Shown here in pieces: positions 8,733 to 17,901 of a DNA stretch of 40,764 nucleotides; positions within the stretch are counted from its first letter, which is position 1; every line of letters starts with the position of its first letter. This DNA comes from an uncultured Bacteroidota bacterium (GTDB lineage Bacteria > Bacteroidota > Bacteroidia > Chitinophagales > LD1). The notes beneath the pieces were generated by a model. The model did not search any database and had not been told where the DNA came from. It was given only the letters and a program-made list of their open reading frames with translations. The DNA lies in assembly GCA_903861145.1 (NCBI GenBank), contig CAIOTH010000039.1, positions 1 to 40,764 on the forward strand. The letters are read 5' to 3'. A program made the position numbers and the translations under genes.

Positions 8733-9605
8733 ATGATTGTTATTTTCGGAAAAAGCTTTAGCCCTGCCAATGCAGATTTGATGAACAACTTGTTCAGTTA
8801 CCTGGATAAGAAGGGGATGAAATATGTGGTTGACAAAACATTTATGCAAATGATGAAGGGTTATGTAAGCTATAACCGGGCACCTGATGTTTTCGAAAAT
8901 TTTAATGAGGTAAAGGGACAAACCGAAGTAGTTTTTAGTATTGGCGGCGATGGAACCATACTTGACTCGGTGGTGATGGTGAAGGAATCGCAAATACCCA
9001 TTTTTGGCATCAACTTTGGCCGATTGGGTTTTTTGGCAAGTTTGGGGAAAGATAAGCTGGAAGATGCAGTTGACGCGGTTGAGCGCGGACAATACATGAT
9101 TGACAAACGCACTCTGCTTGAATTACAATGCAACAAACCCCTGTTTGAAGATAGCTTTGCCCTGAATGATATGACAATACAGCGCAAAGATCAATCAAGC
9201 ATGATAACTGTTAATGCCTATATAAACGGCGAAATGCTGAATACTTATTGGGCAGACGGGCTTATTATTTCGACCCCTACGGGTTCTACGGGCTACTCGT
9301 TAAGTTGCGGAGGGCCAATACTTTATCCTACCTCTGGTAATTTTGCCATTACGCCTATTGCACCTCATAACCTGAATGTTAGGCCTATGGTGGTAAGCGA
9401 TGATGTAGTGCTATCGTTTGAGGTAAACGGCCGAGGCGATAGCTTTCTTTGCACCCTTGATTCGCGGTTTAGATCTATAGACCATACCTACCAATTAGCC
9501 ATCAAAAAGGCCTCATTTCATGCCAATATCGTGCGCTTGACCGACCAAAGCTTCCTTTCGGCACTAAAAAGCAAGCTGAATTGGGGGATGGACCAGAGGA
9601 ATTAA
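8733..9605 (+). CDS. nadK: NAD kinase
   Basis: 290-residue ATP-NAD kinase, which makes NADP from NAD. Diagnostic motifs are in order: GGDGT at 71-75, NFGRLGFLA at 94-102, a LND motif at 144-146, and the C-terminal ADGLIISTPTGSTGYSLS stretch at about 174-191. Length is normal for the family. It has its own promoter and is divergent from the mntA/hepT pair. It heads the conserved series nadK - DUF6089 - uppS - bamA - ompH - murI, interrupted here by a methyltransferase gene. Confidence 0.97.
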   Translation: MIVIFGKSFSPANADLMNNLFSYLDKKGMKYVVDKTFMQMMKGYVSYNRAPDVFENFNEVKGQTEVVFSIGGDGTILDSVVMVKESQIPIFGINFGRLGFLASLGKDKLEDAVDAVERGQYMIDKRTLLELQCNKPLFEDSFALNDMTIQRKDQSSMITVNAYINGEMLNTYWADGLIISTPTGSTGYSLSCGGPILYPTSGNFAITPIAPHNLNVRPMVVSDDVVLSFEVNGRGDSFLCTLDSRFRSIDHTYQLAIKKASFHANIVRLTDQSFLSALKSKLNWGMDQRN

Positions 9606-9645
9606 GAGTTTCTGGTTTCGAATTTCTAGTTTCTGGTTAAATGCA
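9606..9645 (+). repeat. 'tttctggttt' word repeat
   Basis: Right after the nadK stop codon, GTTTCTGGTTTCGAATTTCT is followed by AGTTTCTGGTT. These are two imperfect copies of a word of about 10 bases with a 17-20 base offset. It looks like a low-complexity intergenic repeat of the kind seen in the other spacers of this window. Confidence 0.45.
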
Positions 9646-9744
9646 AATACCAGTCCCACATTGTAACCTACAAGGCTTTAACACGTAAAGGGTAGACAAC
9701 ATTTTGCTTATTTGGCCGTTTGTGTGTTTATTCGCAACCCTAAA

Positions 9745-10581
9745 ATGAAGAGTACCCGGAGCTTTATCTTATTACTTAGCTTACTTGTTGGCCAAACTGC
9801 GTTTTGCCAGATACACGAGTATGGAGTATTGATGGGGTTTACCAATTACTTTGGCAGCCTTAATGAGGTTGCTTCATTTAAGCAAGTCAGGCCGGCAGCC
9901 GGTATGTTTTATCGTTACAACATTAAATATCGCGGAGCATGGCGCACCTCGTTTACCTGGGGGCAAGCTCAGTTTAACGATAACTCGGTTATCAACTCGT
10001 GGAATCAACAGCGCAACCTTTCTTTCAGGTCGAACATTTTCGAGGCCTCTACAATGATAGAGTTCAACTTTTTTAAGTACGATAAGGATAGCAAGAAACA
10101 TTGGTTTACACCTTATATAGCTACCGGGCTATCCATCTTCTTTTTTAATCCGCAGACACAATACAATGGTAAGTGGTATTACCTGCAACCACTGGGTACC
10201 GAGGGTGAAACCGACCCAAGTTATTCTGGCGTAAAGCCATATCACCTTTATAGTTTTGCTATACCAATGGTAGGTGGTTTTAAATTCAGCTTTGCAAGAT
10301 TTTGGAATGTGGCTATTGAAGCCGGCCTTCGCCAAACATTTACTAAGTACTTAGATGATGCCAATGGAAGATACCCAAGTTATGTTGACCTACCGGGTGG
10401 CTCAACCGGCTTGGCTGCGGCACTTTCAAACAGAAGCGCGGGTGGTGCAGATGGGGCTCAAATTGGCTTACAGCGTGGGTTAGGGGTTTTTGATAAATAT
10501 CTTTTCTGCAGCATAACTATATCGTACACGGTTATGAAACTGCGCTGCCCTACGGTTAGTGGTGGTAATACGTATAGGTAG
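9745..10581 (+). CDS. DUF6089-type outer-membrane beta-barrel protein
   Basis: From ATG 9745 the product has 278 residues with a clear signal peptide (MKSTRSFILLLSLLVGQTAFC). Alternating aromatic and polar strands ending in YLFCSITISYTVMKLRCP suggest a small outer-membrane barrel. An open frame extends upstream to a TTG at 9712, but the added 11 residues would precede the signal peptide, so I reject that start. Position between nadK and uppS/bamA is typical of DUF6089 proteins, which have no assigned function but are thought to be envelope components. The convergent methyltransferase gene ends 12 bp downstream. Confidence 0.8.
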   Translation: MKSTRSFILLLSLLVGQTAFCQIHEYGVLMGFTNYFGSLNEVASFKQVRPAAGMFYRYNIKYRGAWRTSFTWGQAQFNDNSVINSWNQQRNLSFRSNIFEASTMIEFNFFKYDKDSKKHWFTPYIATGLSIFFFNPQTQYNGKWYYLQPLGTEGETDPSYSGVKPYHLYSFAIPMVGGFKFSFARFWNVAIEAGLRQTFTKYLDDANGRYPSYVDLPGGSTGLAAALSNRSAGGADGAQIGLQRGLGVFDKYLFCSITISYTVMKLRCPTVSGGNTYR

Positions 10582-10593
10582 TTTTTACTTTTT

Positions 10594-11496
10594 CTACTTT
10601 ACCGGCTTTTCGAAATAACCTTTTAGTGCTGAGCCTGTACCTGTAATTGTAAAAACTGAATTAGCCAGTTGTTTTAAAACAATAAGTGCCTTATTGCCTT
10701 CGATGGTTTGACGCACTTTTTCGTCTTTAGAGGCGGAGCCAACTACAGGCTCCTTTCTGTCCTTTTTCATACTGCCACTAATCCGTGAGAAGCTGATACC
10801 AGTGGTAAGTATTTTAAGGGCCTTAAGTCCGAATTTGTTGCCGAGAAATTGGAGCGTTTTTGGTGTGTAATACGACAAATGCTCGGGGTAATGAATGATG
10901 GTGTAATCGAATTTAAGATAATAACGAGAAAGAGCATTGAAGTTGGGCGTTGTGCAATAAAACAATCCGCCGGGGCGCATCAGGCTTTCAATGTTCTTCA
11001 TTTCGGGCTGAGGATTGTTAATGTGCTCTATTACCTCGAAAGAGGTAATGACATCAAACTGCAGCCCATCAAAATCGGCGGCGTTTAACACGCCTTTTTT
11101 CATTTTAATACCTTTTGCCTCGCATATTTCAATGGCTTTATCCGAATATTCGGTGCCATATACCTGCCAGCCTCGGTCGATGGCGACTTTTAAAAACAGG
11201 CCCACTCCACACCCAACATCGAGCAAAAGATTGTTTTTACGGTATTTTTCAAACTCGTCCAGCAGCTCATTATAACGGGCTATAGTGACCGGGGAAACAA
11301 AAACTTCTTTGCTATATGAGTAGTTGCGGTAATGGTCGTCAAGTTCTTTTAGCGTGGGTATTTTACGGCAGAAAACCATGGAACAATTGCCGCAGCGGCA
11401 AAGGCTTGCTTCTTCATAGCCCTTAAGGTCTTTAAGGTTTTGGTTGCCACATACTATGCAGGCCTGATGAAATGCCGGGACAGGGTTTTCTGCCAT
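10594..11496 (-). CDS. Class I SAM-dependent methyltransferase with N-terminal zinc-ribbon cysteines
   Basis: 300 residues. The N-terminus has CIVC (13-16) and CRCGNC (33-38), a zinc-ribbon arrangement common in methyltransferases acting on sugars or lipid-linked glycans. Motif I of the Rossmann fold is LLLDVGCGVGLFL at about 90-102, followed by an acidic strand end (GTEYS) and a post-motif 'ITSFEVIEHI'. The substrate is unknown. It lies on the minus strand between DUF6089 and uppS, which are often neighbours on one strand, so it is probably an inserted gene. A repeat-filled spacer lies upstream of its start. Confidence 0.85.
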   Translation of the reverse strand: MAENPVPAFHQACIVCGNQNLKDLKGYEEASLCRCGNCSMVFCRKIPTLKELDDHYRNYSYSKEVFVSPVTIARYNELLDEFEKYRKNNLLLDVGCGVGLFLKVAIDRGWQVYGTEYSDKAIEICEAKGIKMKKGVLNAADFDGLQFDVITSFEVIEHINNPQPEMKNIESLMRPGGLFYCTTPNFNALSRYYLKFDYTIIHYPEHLSYYTPKTLQFLGNKFGLKALKILTTGISFSRISGSMKKDRKEPVVGSASKDEKVRQTIEGNKALIVLKQLANSVFTITGTGSALKGYFEKPVK

Positions 11497-11562
11497 ATTA
11501 AAGGTTAGTCTACTGGTTTTGATTGTGCGGGGGCACCATAATGCCTGCCAAAAATAATATTA

Positions 11563-11705
11563 TGCGGCAAACAGCCACCCCTTACGTCGCCTAAAAGGAA
11601 AAACGAGAGGCAAAATGCGCTGCGAAATCCTCTAGCTCCCCAAAGGGGAGAACCGCTACGCCGTAATACAAACAGCCACCCTTCCGTTCCTAAAGAGGAA
11701 ACCAA
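11563..11705. repeat. Paired AAACAGCCACCC repeats around a CTCCCC/GGGGAG hairpin
   Basis: Two related stretches (about 11563-11605 and 11665-11705) flank the hairpin at 11636-11650. The layout resembles the short palindromic extragenic elements scattered in Bacteroidota genomes. A short minus-strand open frame across it has repeat-like composition and is not called. Confidence 0.45.
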
Positions 11706-11798
11706 AGCCTTTAATTCGTCTTTTCACTTCATAAACCCACCAGCATAACAATGCATTAAACGGTTTAGCGTGGTATGCCCGTCTGTGGAGTATTTTTC

Positions 11799-11806
11799 TA
11801 TCTTTG
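11799..11806 (+). promoter_or_regulatory. -7 box for uppS-bamA
   Basis: TATCTTTG matches TAnnTTTG exactly and is followed by GCCC. No TTTG is visible at the standard -33 distance. The leader to the GTG at 11857 would be about 45 nt. Confidence 0.45.
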
Positions 11807-11856
11807 CCCGCTTTTAAAAAATAAATTTTTTAAATAGCGTTTAAACTTTTCTGATT

Positions 11857-12603
11857 GTGAGCCTGAAAGGAAATATTGATCTTACCCGTTTACCTGAGCA
11901 CATTGCTATCATTATGGATGGTAACGGGCGTTGGGCGAGTAAACATGGCAAGAACAGGATTTTTGGGCATACCAACGGGGTTAGCTCTGTAAGGGAAACC
12001 TCGGAAGGATGTGCTGAGTTGGGGGTTAAATACCTGACGTTATATGCGTTTTCGACTGAAAACTGGAACAGGCCTATAACAGAGGTAAGTGCTTTAATGA
12101 CATTGTTGTTAAAAACCATAAAAGCAGAGCTTAAAACCCTTTTGAAAAATGATATTCGCCTGAAAGTTATTGGCGATATGGCCAAACTGCCGGTGGGAGT
12201 TGCCAAAGAGTTGACCGATGCTATGCAAAGAACGGCCAACAACAAAAGGATGGATTTAATACTGGCATTGAATTATAGCGGCAAAAGTGAGATTGTAAGG
12301 GCAGTTAAGGAAATTGCTACAAAGGTGCAAAAGGGCGAGGTTTCGATTGATGCGATAAATGAGCAGGTAGTAAGCGATAATTTGTATACCGCGGGTATAC
12401 CTGACCCGGAATTATTGATAAGAACAAGTGGCGAGAAACGCGTTAGTAATTTTATGCTTTGGCAATTAGCGTATGCCGAGTACTTTTTTACAGATGTGTT
12501 TTGGCCGGACTTTACCCGTGAAGAATTGTATAAGGCAATAATTGATTTTCAAAACCGTGAACGCAGGTTCGGTAAAACCAGTGAACAGTTAGTAACCAAA
12601 TGA
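11857..12603 (+). CDS. uppS: Isoprenyl (undecaprenyl diphosphate) synthase
   Basis: 248-residue cis-prenyltransferase making the C55 lipid carrier for peptidoglycan and surface glycans. Motifs: IIMDGNGRWA at 18-27 with catalytic D21, FGH at 36-38, LYAFSTENWNRP at 62-73, and a C-terminal LLIRTSGE...SNFMLWQLAYAEYFF...WPDF block. The start is GTG at 11857: the sequence MSLKGNIDLTRLPEHIA from there matches the usual family N-terminus and no ATG fits. Its stop overlaps the bamA start by four bases (12600-12603), indicating translational coupling. Confidence 0.97.
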   Translation: MSLKGNIDLTRLPEHIAIIMDGNGRWASKHGKNRIFGHTNGVSSVRETSEGCAELGVKYLTLYAFSTENWNRPITEVSALMTLLLKTIKAELKTLLKNDIRLKVIGDMAKLPVGVAKELTDAMQRTANNKRMDLILALNYSGKSEIVRAVKEIATKVQKGEVSIDAINEQVVSDNLYTAGIPDPELLIRTSGEKRVSNFMLWQLAYAEYFFTDVFWPDFTREELYKAIIDFQNRERRFGKTSEQLVTK

Positions 12604-15284
12604 AATTGACTCTTAAGCAAATTCTTCTTTTATCGTCGGTGTTTATTTCTTCTGTCATTTTCGGACAGGATTCCATCCCTTTATTTGACTATAGTAAAAG
12701 TGCAGAGTTCGAGATTGGCGATGTGCGTGTTGAAGGCGCCAAATTTCTCGATTCAAAAATACTTGTTACCCTCTCGGGTTTAACCAAAGGCGAAAAGCTA
12801 AAGGTGCCCGGCGACCAGATACCAAAAGCAATTAAGGCTTTATGGAAGCAAAAGCTTTTTACTAACGTATCTATTATAGCCGATAGAATAGTAGGCGGTA
12901 AAGTTTACCTGATTATACGGGTTGAAGAGCGTCCGCGTATATCGCGCTACTCTCTTAAGGGTATTAAAACCAGTGATGCCGACGATATCAAGAAAAAGAT
13001 TGATTTACGTGCCGGTAGCATCTTTACGGAGAATATGAAAAGCCTTACTATTAACTCGATAAAGACCTACTTTATTGATAAGGGTTTTCTTTCGGTAAAA
13101 GTTACGATAACGGAACAACGCGATACCCTGCTTGCTAATAGCGTATTGTTGCGCATAAACGTTGAGAAAGGCGTAAAGGTGCAGATTGACCAGATTAATT
13201 TTACCGGCAATAAGGTTTTCTCAGAAAAAACGCTGAGAAACAAGATGAAGGAAACCCACGAAAAACCACAGTTTGATGCCAGCGGTTTTTTCAAATTCAA
13301 AAGAAACCTGGCAATGGACTCGAATCCGCAAAAGTGGTACCAGGTATTGGGCAATATAGTGGCGCCGCTTGAGTTGTGGAACTACTGGTCGAAACATACG
13401 CACGTTAACTTAAATATCTTCAGCGCCTCGAAATTTAAGAGAGATGATTATGAAGATGATAAAAACCACGTCATCGAATTTTACAATAACAAAGGATACC
13501 GCGATGCGCATATCACTTCAGATACTTTTTACCTGGAGGATAGCAAAAACATGGTTATTAATATCAAGGTAAATGAGGGTAAGAAATATTACTTCCGCAA
13601 CATTTACTTTAATGGCAATACCAAGTACCCCGATTCGATTTTATCGCGTATTGTAAATATTAAACGCGGTGAGGTTTATAGCCAGAAACTTTTAGATGAG
13701 CGGATAAACATGAACCCACAAGGTGGCGATTTGAGTTCGTTATATATGGATGATGGTTACCTGTTTTTTAGCGTATCACCAATGGAAGTGAAAATTGAAG
13801 GCGACTCGATTGACCTTGAGTTGAGGATTAATGAGGGCGCGCAGGCTACTATTAACGAGGTTAGAATTGTAGGCAACACCAAGACAAACGAAAAGGTTAT
13901 TCGTAGAGAGCTGCGCACTTTGCCGGGTAATAAGTTCAGCCGTTCGGACTTAATCAGGTCTCAGCGTGAAATTACCAACCTGGGTTATTTTGATGCACAG
14001 CAATTAGATGTAGTGCCAATACCAAACCCTGAAAACGGAACGGTTGATATTGAATATCGTGTAGTTGAAAAGCCAAGTGACCAGTTAGAGCTTTCAGCGG
14101 GATATGGCGGGCAGGCTACCGCTACCAACACCGGTGGTTTATTTGGTACGCTGGGTGTTAACTTTACCAACTTCTCTATCAGAAATATTATTGACAGAAA
14201 GGCATGGACACCGCTACCATCGGGTGATGGGCAGAGGTTTAGTATCAGGGTTCAATCGAACGGACGTGCATTTCAATCTTACAGCGTATCGTTTACGGAG
14301 CCATGGCTGGGCGGTAAAAAACCTGAGTCGCTTAATATAGCGTTCAACCGTTTGCGCGCAAATACCCTTGACCCGAATAACTACGCTTTGATTGATGGCT
14401 CGTACTACTCAACCAGTTTGTATTTAGGTTTGGGTAGCCGTTTAAAATGGCCGGATGATTTCTTTACCGGTGAAATAGGGATGGAGTTCCAGGAGTATGT
14501 GTTGAACAATTATGCTTCGTATTTTACCTATACTACCGGTACGGCGTTGAACTTCAACTTGCAGTTAACGCTATCACGTGATTCGCGTGAAATGGCGGGG
14601 CCTACTTTCTATAACAAGGGTTTCTATTTTATGGTGCAGGGTAAGTTTACACTGCCATACAGTTATATGTTCCCGGGTAGAGAGAATATTAATTACCAGG
14701 ATCCAAACGTGCCTGATGCCGTAAAATATAAATGGGTTGAGTTTCATAAGTGGAAAATGTTGTTTGAGTGGTATGCACCGGTTTGGAAGAATATGGTATT
14801 TAAGGCTTCGGCCAACCTTTCGTTTCTTGGTTTGTATAATCCGGCTATTGGTTACGCACCGTTTGAGCGTGTTGAATTGGGTGGCGATGGTTTAAGTAAC
14901 CTGAATAGTGCTACACAGTTAGGCCGTGATATCGTTTCGTTGCGTGGTTACCCTATTGTAACACCAACCGGTGGTTCGCCTATTTATAATAAGTACTCGA
15001 TGGAGTTGCGTTATCCTATTACACTGGGACAATCTGCCACTATTTATGCGTTGATATTCCTTGATGCAGGTAACTACTGGAACACCATTAAAGATTACAA
15101 GCCTTATGACCTAGCCCGCAGTGCCGGTGCCGGCGTGCGCGTATTTTTACCAATGTTTGGTTTGCTTGGCTTTGACTACGGTTTTGGATGGGATAGGGCT
15201 AAGTTTGGTTTAGTGCCAACGGGTAACAACATTTTCTCGAAATACGGGCAGTTTAATATTATCCTGGGCCGCCAGCCTGAGTAG
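12600..15284 (+). CDS. bamA: Outer-membrane protein assembly factor BamA
   Basis: 894 residues. After a signal peptide (...SVIFG) come about five POTRA repeats (roughly residues 35-480; for example YFRNIYFNGNTKYPDSILSR and INEVRIVGNTKTNEKVI), then the 16-strand Omp85 barrel. The conserved barrel-lumen motif appears as LRGY at 781-784. BamA inserts beta-barrel proteins into the outer membrane. The chain ends FNIILGRQPE rather than with a terminal aromatic residue, so a few residues trail the last strand. It overlaps uppS by ATGA and is followed by three OmpH-type chaperones that would escort its clients. Confidence 0.96.
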   Translation: MKLTLKQILLLSSVFISSVIFGQDSIPLFDYSKSAEFEIGDVRVEGAKFLDSKILVTLSGLTKGEKLKVPGDQIPKAIKALWKQKLFTNVSIIADRIVGGKVYLIIRVEERPRISRYSLKGIKTSDADDIKKKIDLRAGSIFTENMKSLTINSIKTYFIDKGFLSVKVTITEQRDTLLANSVLLRINVEKGVKVQIDQINFTGNKVFSEKTLRNKMKETHEKPQFDASGFFKFKRNLAMDSNPQKWYQVLGNIVAPLELWNYWSKHTHVNLNIFSASKFKRDDYEDDKNHVIEFYNNKGYRDAHITSDTFYLEDSKNMVINIKVNEGKKYYFRNIYFNGNTKYPDSILSRIVNIKRGEVYSQKLLDERINMNPQGGDLSSLYMDDGYLFFSVSPMEVKIEGDSIDLELRINEGAQATINEVRIVGNTKTNEKVIRRELRTLPGNKFSRSDLIRSQREITNLGYFDAQQLDVVPIPNPENGTVDIEYRVVEKPSDQLELSAGYGGQATATNTGGLFGTLGVNFTNFSIRNIIDRKAWTPLPSGDGQRFSIRVQSNGRAFQSYSVSFTEPWLGGKKPESLNIAFNRLRANTLDPNNYALIDGSYYSTSLYLGLGSRLKWPDDFFTGEIGMEFQEYVLNNYASYFTYTTGTALNFNLQLTLSRDSREMAGPTFYNKGFYFMVQGKFTLPYSYMFPGRENINYQDPNVPDAVKYKWVEFHKWKMLFEWYAPVWKNMVFKASANLSFLGLYNPAIGYAPFERVELGGDGLSNLNSATQLGRDIVSLRGYPIVTPTGGSPIYNKYSMELRYPITLGQSATIYALIFLDAGNYWNTIKDYKPYDLARSAGAGVRVFLPMFGLLGFDYGFGWDRAKFGLVPTGNNIFSKYGQFNIILGRQPE

Positions 15285-15346
15285 TGGAGGTTTGTTAGAA
15301 ATAGTTATTGCAGCCGGTCAAAGCAACGTTTAATAGAAATTCATTA

Positions 15347-15354
15347 TAAATTTG
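15347..15354 (+). promoter_or_regulatory. -7-like box before the first ompH gene
   Basis: TAAATTTG matches TAnnTTTG and lies 23 nt before the ATG at 15378. I see no matching -33 element, so this may be an internal promoter or coincidence. Confidence 0.3.
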
Positions 15355-15377
15355 AACTTGTTAAAAATTCAAAGAGT

Positions 15378-15905
15378 ATGAAAAAGATAATGATAATAAT
15401 GGCTGCCCTGTTTATGAGTGCAACCACTTTTGCTCAAAAATTTGCTTACGTAGATATGGACTATATACTTGGCAAATTGCCCCAGTATAGCGAAGCTCAA
15501 AAGCAGTTGGATAAAACTGCCGAAAACTGGCAAAAAGACGTTGAAACCAGGATGAAAAGTGTAGATGATATGTACAAGCAGTTTCAGGCAGAGCAGGTTT
15601 TGATGACTGACCCCATGAAACAGCAAAAGATTAAAGAAATTGAAGCCAAGGAAAAGGAAGTTAAAGACTACCAAAAAACCAAATTTGGCCCCAATGGCGA
15701 GTTGTTTAAGAAACGCCAGGAGTTAATTAAACCAATACAGGATAAGATTTACGATGAAGTGCAGAAATACGCCATAGCCAAGGGTTACGATTTTGTATTT
15801 GACCGTTTGAGCGGCCCGACTATGCTATATGCCAGCGATAGGCTGAACAAGAGCGAAGACATCCTTTCGGCGCTTGGTGTTTCGTCGAAACCAGAGGGGA
15901 AATAG
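15378..15905 (+). CDS. OmpH/Skp-family periplasmic chaperone, copy 1
   Basis: 175 residues: signal peptide (MKKIMIIMAALFMSATTFAQ), then a short beta strand FAYVDMDYILGKLPQYSEAQ, a long charged coiled coil (about 40-115) and a closing strand region. This is the Skp plan, in which three chains form tentacles that hold unfolded outer-membrane proteins. It lies 93 bp after bamA and is the first of three tandem relatives. The stretch QQKIKEIEAKEKEVKDYQKT shows the coiled-coil heptads. Confidence 0.93.
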   Translation: MKKIMIIMAALFMSATTFAQKFAYVDMDYILGKLPQYSEAQKQLDKTAENWQKDVETRMKSVDDMYKQFQAEQVLMTDPMKQQKIKEIEAKEKEVKDYQKTKFGPNGELFKKRQELIKPIQDKIYDEVQKYAIAKGYDFVFDRLSGPTMLYASDRLNKSEDILSALGVSSKPEGK

Positions 15906-15932
15906 GGAATTATTACGGTAAACAGAAAAATA

Positions 15933-15940
15933 TATCTTTG
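15933..15940 (+). promoter_or_regulatory. -7 box just before the second ompH gene
   Basis: TATCTTTG is an exact TAnnTTTG match that ends nine bases before the ATG at 15950, so the transcript would have a leader of only a few bases. The TTG inside it is also an in-frame codon, which falsely extends the open frame by four residues. Confidence 0.4.
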
Positions 15941-15949
15941 CGCCCACTA

Positions 15950-16456
15950 ATGAAAAAAGCAATCATCCTTTTAGTAGCATCTTTCTTTGTTTTTAACGGA
16001 GAAATATTTGCACAGAAATACGGACATATCAATTCGAATGAAGTTGTGCAGAGTATGCCCGAGTTCAAACAAATGAGCGCTGCCGTTGAGAAGAAGAAAA
16101 AAGACGCACAAACCAAAGTGCAGGTAATGTACGAAAGCTACCAAACAAAGCTGAAGGAAGTTAACCAGTATGGCGCCAGCATGATGGAAGCCGTATTACA
16201 GGAAAGAAAGAAGGAGCTGGACAGCTTACAAAGAGGTATACAGGCTTACGAGCAAACTGCCAGTGCCGAAATACAGGATTACCAGGATAAGCTGTTGAAG
16301 CCGTTAAACGATAAGTATCTTAAAATAGTAGCATCAGTAGCTAAGGAAAACGGATATGCTTACATTTTTGATGTAGCATCGGGCAGTGTGGCTTACCACC
16401 CTGAAACCACCGGCGACATTACGGATTTGGTAAAAAAGAAAATGGGTTCTAACTAA
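15950..16456 (+). CDS. OmpH/Skp-family periplasmic chaperone, copy 2
   Basis: 168 residues from ATG 15950, with signal peptide MKKAIILLVASFFVFNGEIFA. The frame is open back to a TTG at 15938, but that codon lies inside a -7 promoter box and the signal peptide starts at 15950. The mature part begins QKYGHINSNEVVQSMPEFKQ, then a coiled coil, then a C-terminal segment AYIFDVASGSVAYHPETTGDITDLV. That C-terminal segment is nearly the same as in copy 3, so copies 2 and 3 are the closer pair. Confidence 0.93.
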   Translation: MKKAIILLVASFFVFNGEIFAQKYGHINSNEVVQSMPEFKQMSAAVEKKKKDAQTKVQVMYESYQTKLKEVNQYGASMMEAVLQERKKELDSLQRGIQAYEQTASAEIQDYQDKLLKPLNDKYLKIVASVAKENGYAYIFDVASGSVAYHPETTGDITDLVKKKMGSN

Positions 16457-16479
16457 AAACAGAATAAATCAAAAACAAA

Positions 16480-17049
16480 ATGAAGAAAACAATTGCAATA
16501 ATTATCACTGCGGTATTCGCAATTTTCGGTACTGCTAACGCTCAACAGAAAATCGGGCATATCAACTCGTTAGACATTTTGCAGGCTATGCCGGAATTTA
16601 AAACCATGAACGGCGATATTGACAAGCAAAAACAATCGTACCAAAAGGCTTTGGAGGGTATGTATGCTGATTACGAAAAGAAGCAGAAAGACTTACAGGC
16701 TTTGAGCAATGATAAAAGCACGCCAGACCCAATCATCGAATCAAAAATCCAGGAACTTCAGGATCTTCAAAAAAGAATTCAGGACTTTGAAAGCAAGGTG
16801 AATGATGACCTTCAGAAACTTCAACAAGAGAAGTTGAAACCAATCAACGAAAAATACCTGAAGGCGGTTAAAGAAGTAGCTACTACCAACGGTTACTCGT
16901 ATGTTTTAGATGTTGTTTCGGGCGCGGTTGCTTACTACCCTGAAACTGCAGATGATGTTACAGACCTGGTAATGAAAAAACTGAATATTACGCGTGTTGC
17001 CCCAGGTAGCACCGGCACAACTACACAGCCTAGAACCGGCGGAAAATAA
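16480..17049 (+). CDS. OmpH/Skp-family periplasmic chaperone, copy 3
   Basis: 189 residues: signal peptide MKKTIAIIITAVFAIFGTANA, a KIGHINSLDILQAMPEFK strand, a coiled coil of about 80 residues, and the SYVLDVVSGAVAYYPETADD segment shared with copy 2. It adds a short Gly/Thr/Pro-rich tail (PGSTGTTTQPRTGGK) that the other two lack. The gap to copy 2 is 23 bp and to murI only 6 bp, so the end of the series is tightly packed. Confidence 0.93.
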   Translation: MKKTIAIIITAVFAIFGTANAQQKIGHINSLDILQAMPEFKTMNGDIDKQKQSYQKALEGMYADYEKKQKDLQALSNDKSTPDPIIESKIQELQDLQKRIQDFESKVNDDLQKLQQEKLKPINEKYLKAVKEVATTNGYSYVLDVVSGAVAYYPETADDVTDLVMKKLNITRVAPGSTGTTTQPRTGGK

Positions 17050-17055
17050 TTAAAC

Positions 17056-17871
17056 ATGGGAAATCAGAAACATCAACCAGTTGGTGTATTTGATTCGGGC
17101 ATTGGCGGCTTAACGGTCGCCAATGCCATTTCTAAGCTATTACCAAACGAGCAGATTATCTATTTTGGAGATACCGCCCACATGCCTTATGGCGACAAAT
17201 CGAAAGGGTTAATCCGTTTATACGCCAGCCGCATAACGGATTTTTTGTTGTACGAACAAAACTGCAAAGCCATTGTAATTGCCTGTAATACTGCCAGCGC
17301 TGCGGCTTACGAATTACTGCGAGACAAGCATAAAGGCTCGGTACCGGTGATTAATGTTATTGACCCGATGATTGAGGCGGTTATTGCTGATGATAACATT
17401 AAGAAGGTGGGCATTATTGCCACCAAAACAACTATAGGCTCGGGTGTTTACCAGGAAAAGCTTACCCGGCGAAAACCGGCTTTAAAATTCTCGGCAGTGG
17501 CAACGCCTTTGTTGGCATCGATGATTGAAGAGGGTTACTATAACGACAACATTAGCCGCGCTGTGCTTGAAAGTTATTTGAGCAACGAGGAGTTAAAAGA
17601 TATTGATGCGCTGGTGCTTGCCTGTACGCATTACCCGCTTATTAAAAACGAAATCGCAGCCTTTTATAACGGCCAGGTTAAAATATTCGACTCGGCGGAA
17701 GTAGTAGCAGCCAAACTTAAATGGGTGCTTGAAAAAGAAGGCCTGAACAGCGAGCGCAAAACTGCCGATGATTTGTTTTACGTTTCGGATTTTACTGAAT
17801 CGTTTGAGCGCACTACCAAAATATTTTACGGGCAACAGATACGGTTGGAGCAGTGTAATATTTGGAGGTAA
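17056..17871 (+). CDS. murI: Glutamate racemase
   Basis: 271 residues. It converts L-glutamate to D-glutamate for peptidoglycan. The N-terminal VGVFDSGIGGLTV (9-21) carries the catalytic-site Asp and Ser. The two catalytic cysteines are C77 in IACNTASAA and C190 in ACTHYPLI. Length is normal. It is the last plus-strand gene of the envelope series and converges with an unrecognised exported-protein gene; a repeat follows its stop. Confidence 0.97.
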   Translation: MGNQKHQPVGVFDSGIGGLTVANAISKLLPNEQIIYFGDTAHMPYGDKSKGLIRLYASRITDFLLYEQNCKAIVIACNTASAAAYELLRDKHKGSVPVINVIDPMIEAVIADDNIKKVGIIATKTTIGSGVYQEKLTRRKPALKFSAVATPLLASMIEEGYYNDNISRAVLESYLSNEELKDIDALVLACTHYPLIKNEIAAFYNGQVKIFDSAEVVAAKLKWVLEKEGLNSERKTADDLFYVSDFTESFERTTKIFYGQQIRLEQCNIWR

Positions 17872-17901
17872 GTGTGTTGAGGTGCGAAGGTGTTAATGTG
17901 A
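17872..17901 (+). repeat. 'gtgcgaaggtgttaatgtg' repeat, copy A
   Basis: The 21 bases at 17880-17900 are identical to the reverse complement of 31915-31935. The core word is GTGCGAAGGTGTTAATGTG. It fills the whole gap between the murI stop and the stop of the convergent gene. Confidence 0.75.

Larger units (their letters stand above)
11497..11856. other. Repeat-containing spacer between methyltransferase and uppS
   Basis: This 360-base divergent spacer has no convincing gene. It holds two imperfect direct repeats of an AAACAGCCACCC word (about 11568 and 11669), each followed by a ribosomal-site-like AAGGAAA or GAGGAAA tract. A perfect CTCCCC-AAA-GGGGAG hairpin lies at 11636-11650. The uppS -7 box lies at 11799-11806. 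The rest is plain AT-rich sequence. Confidence 0.5.
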
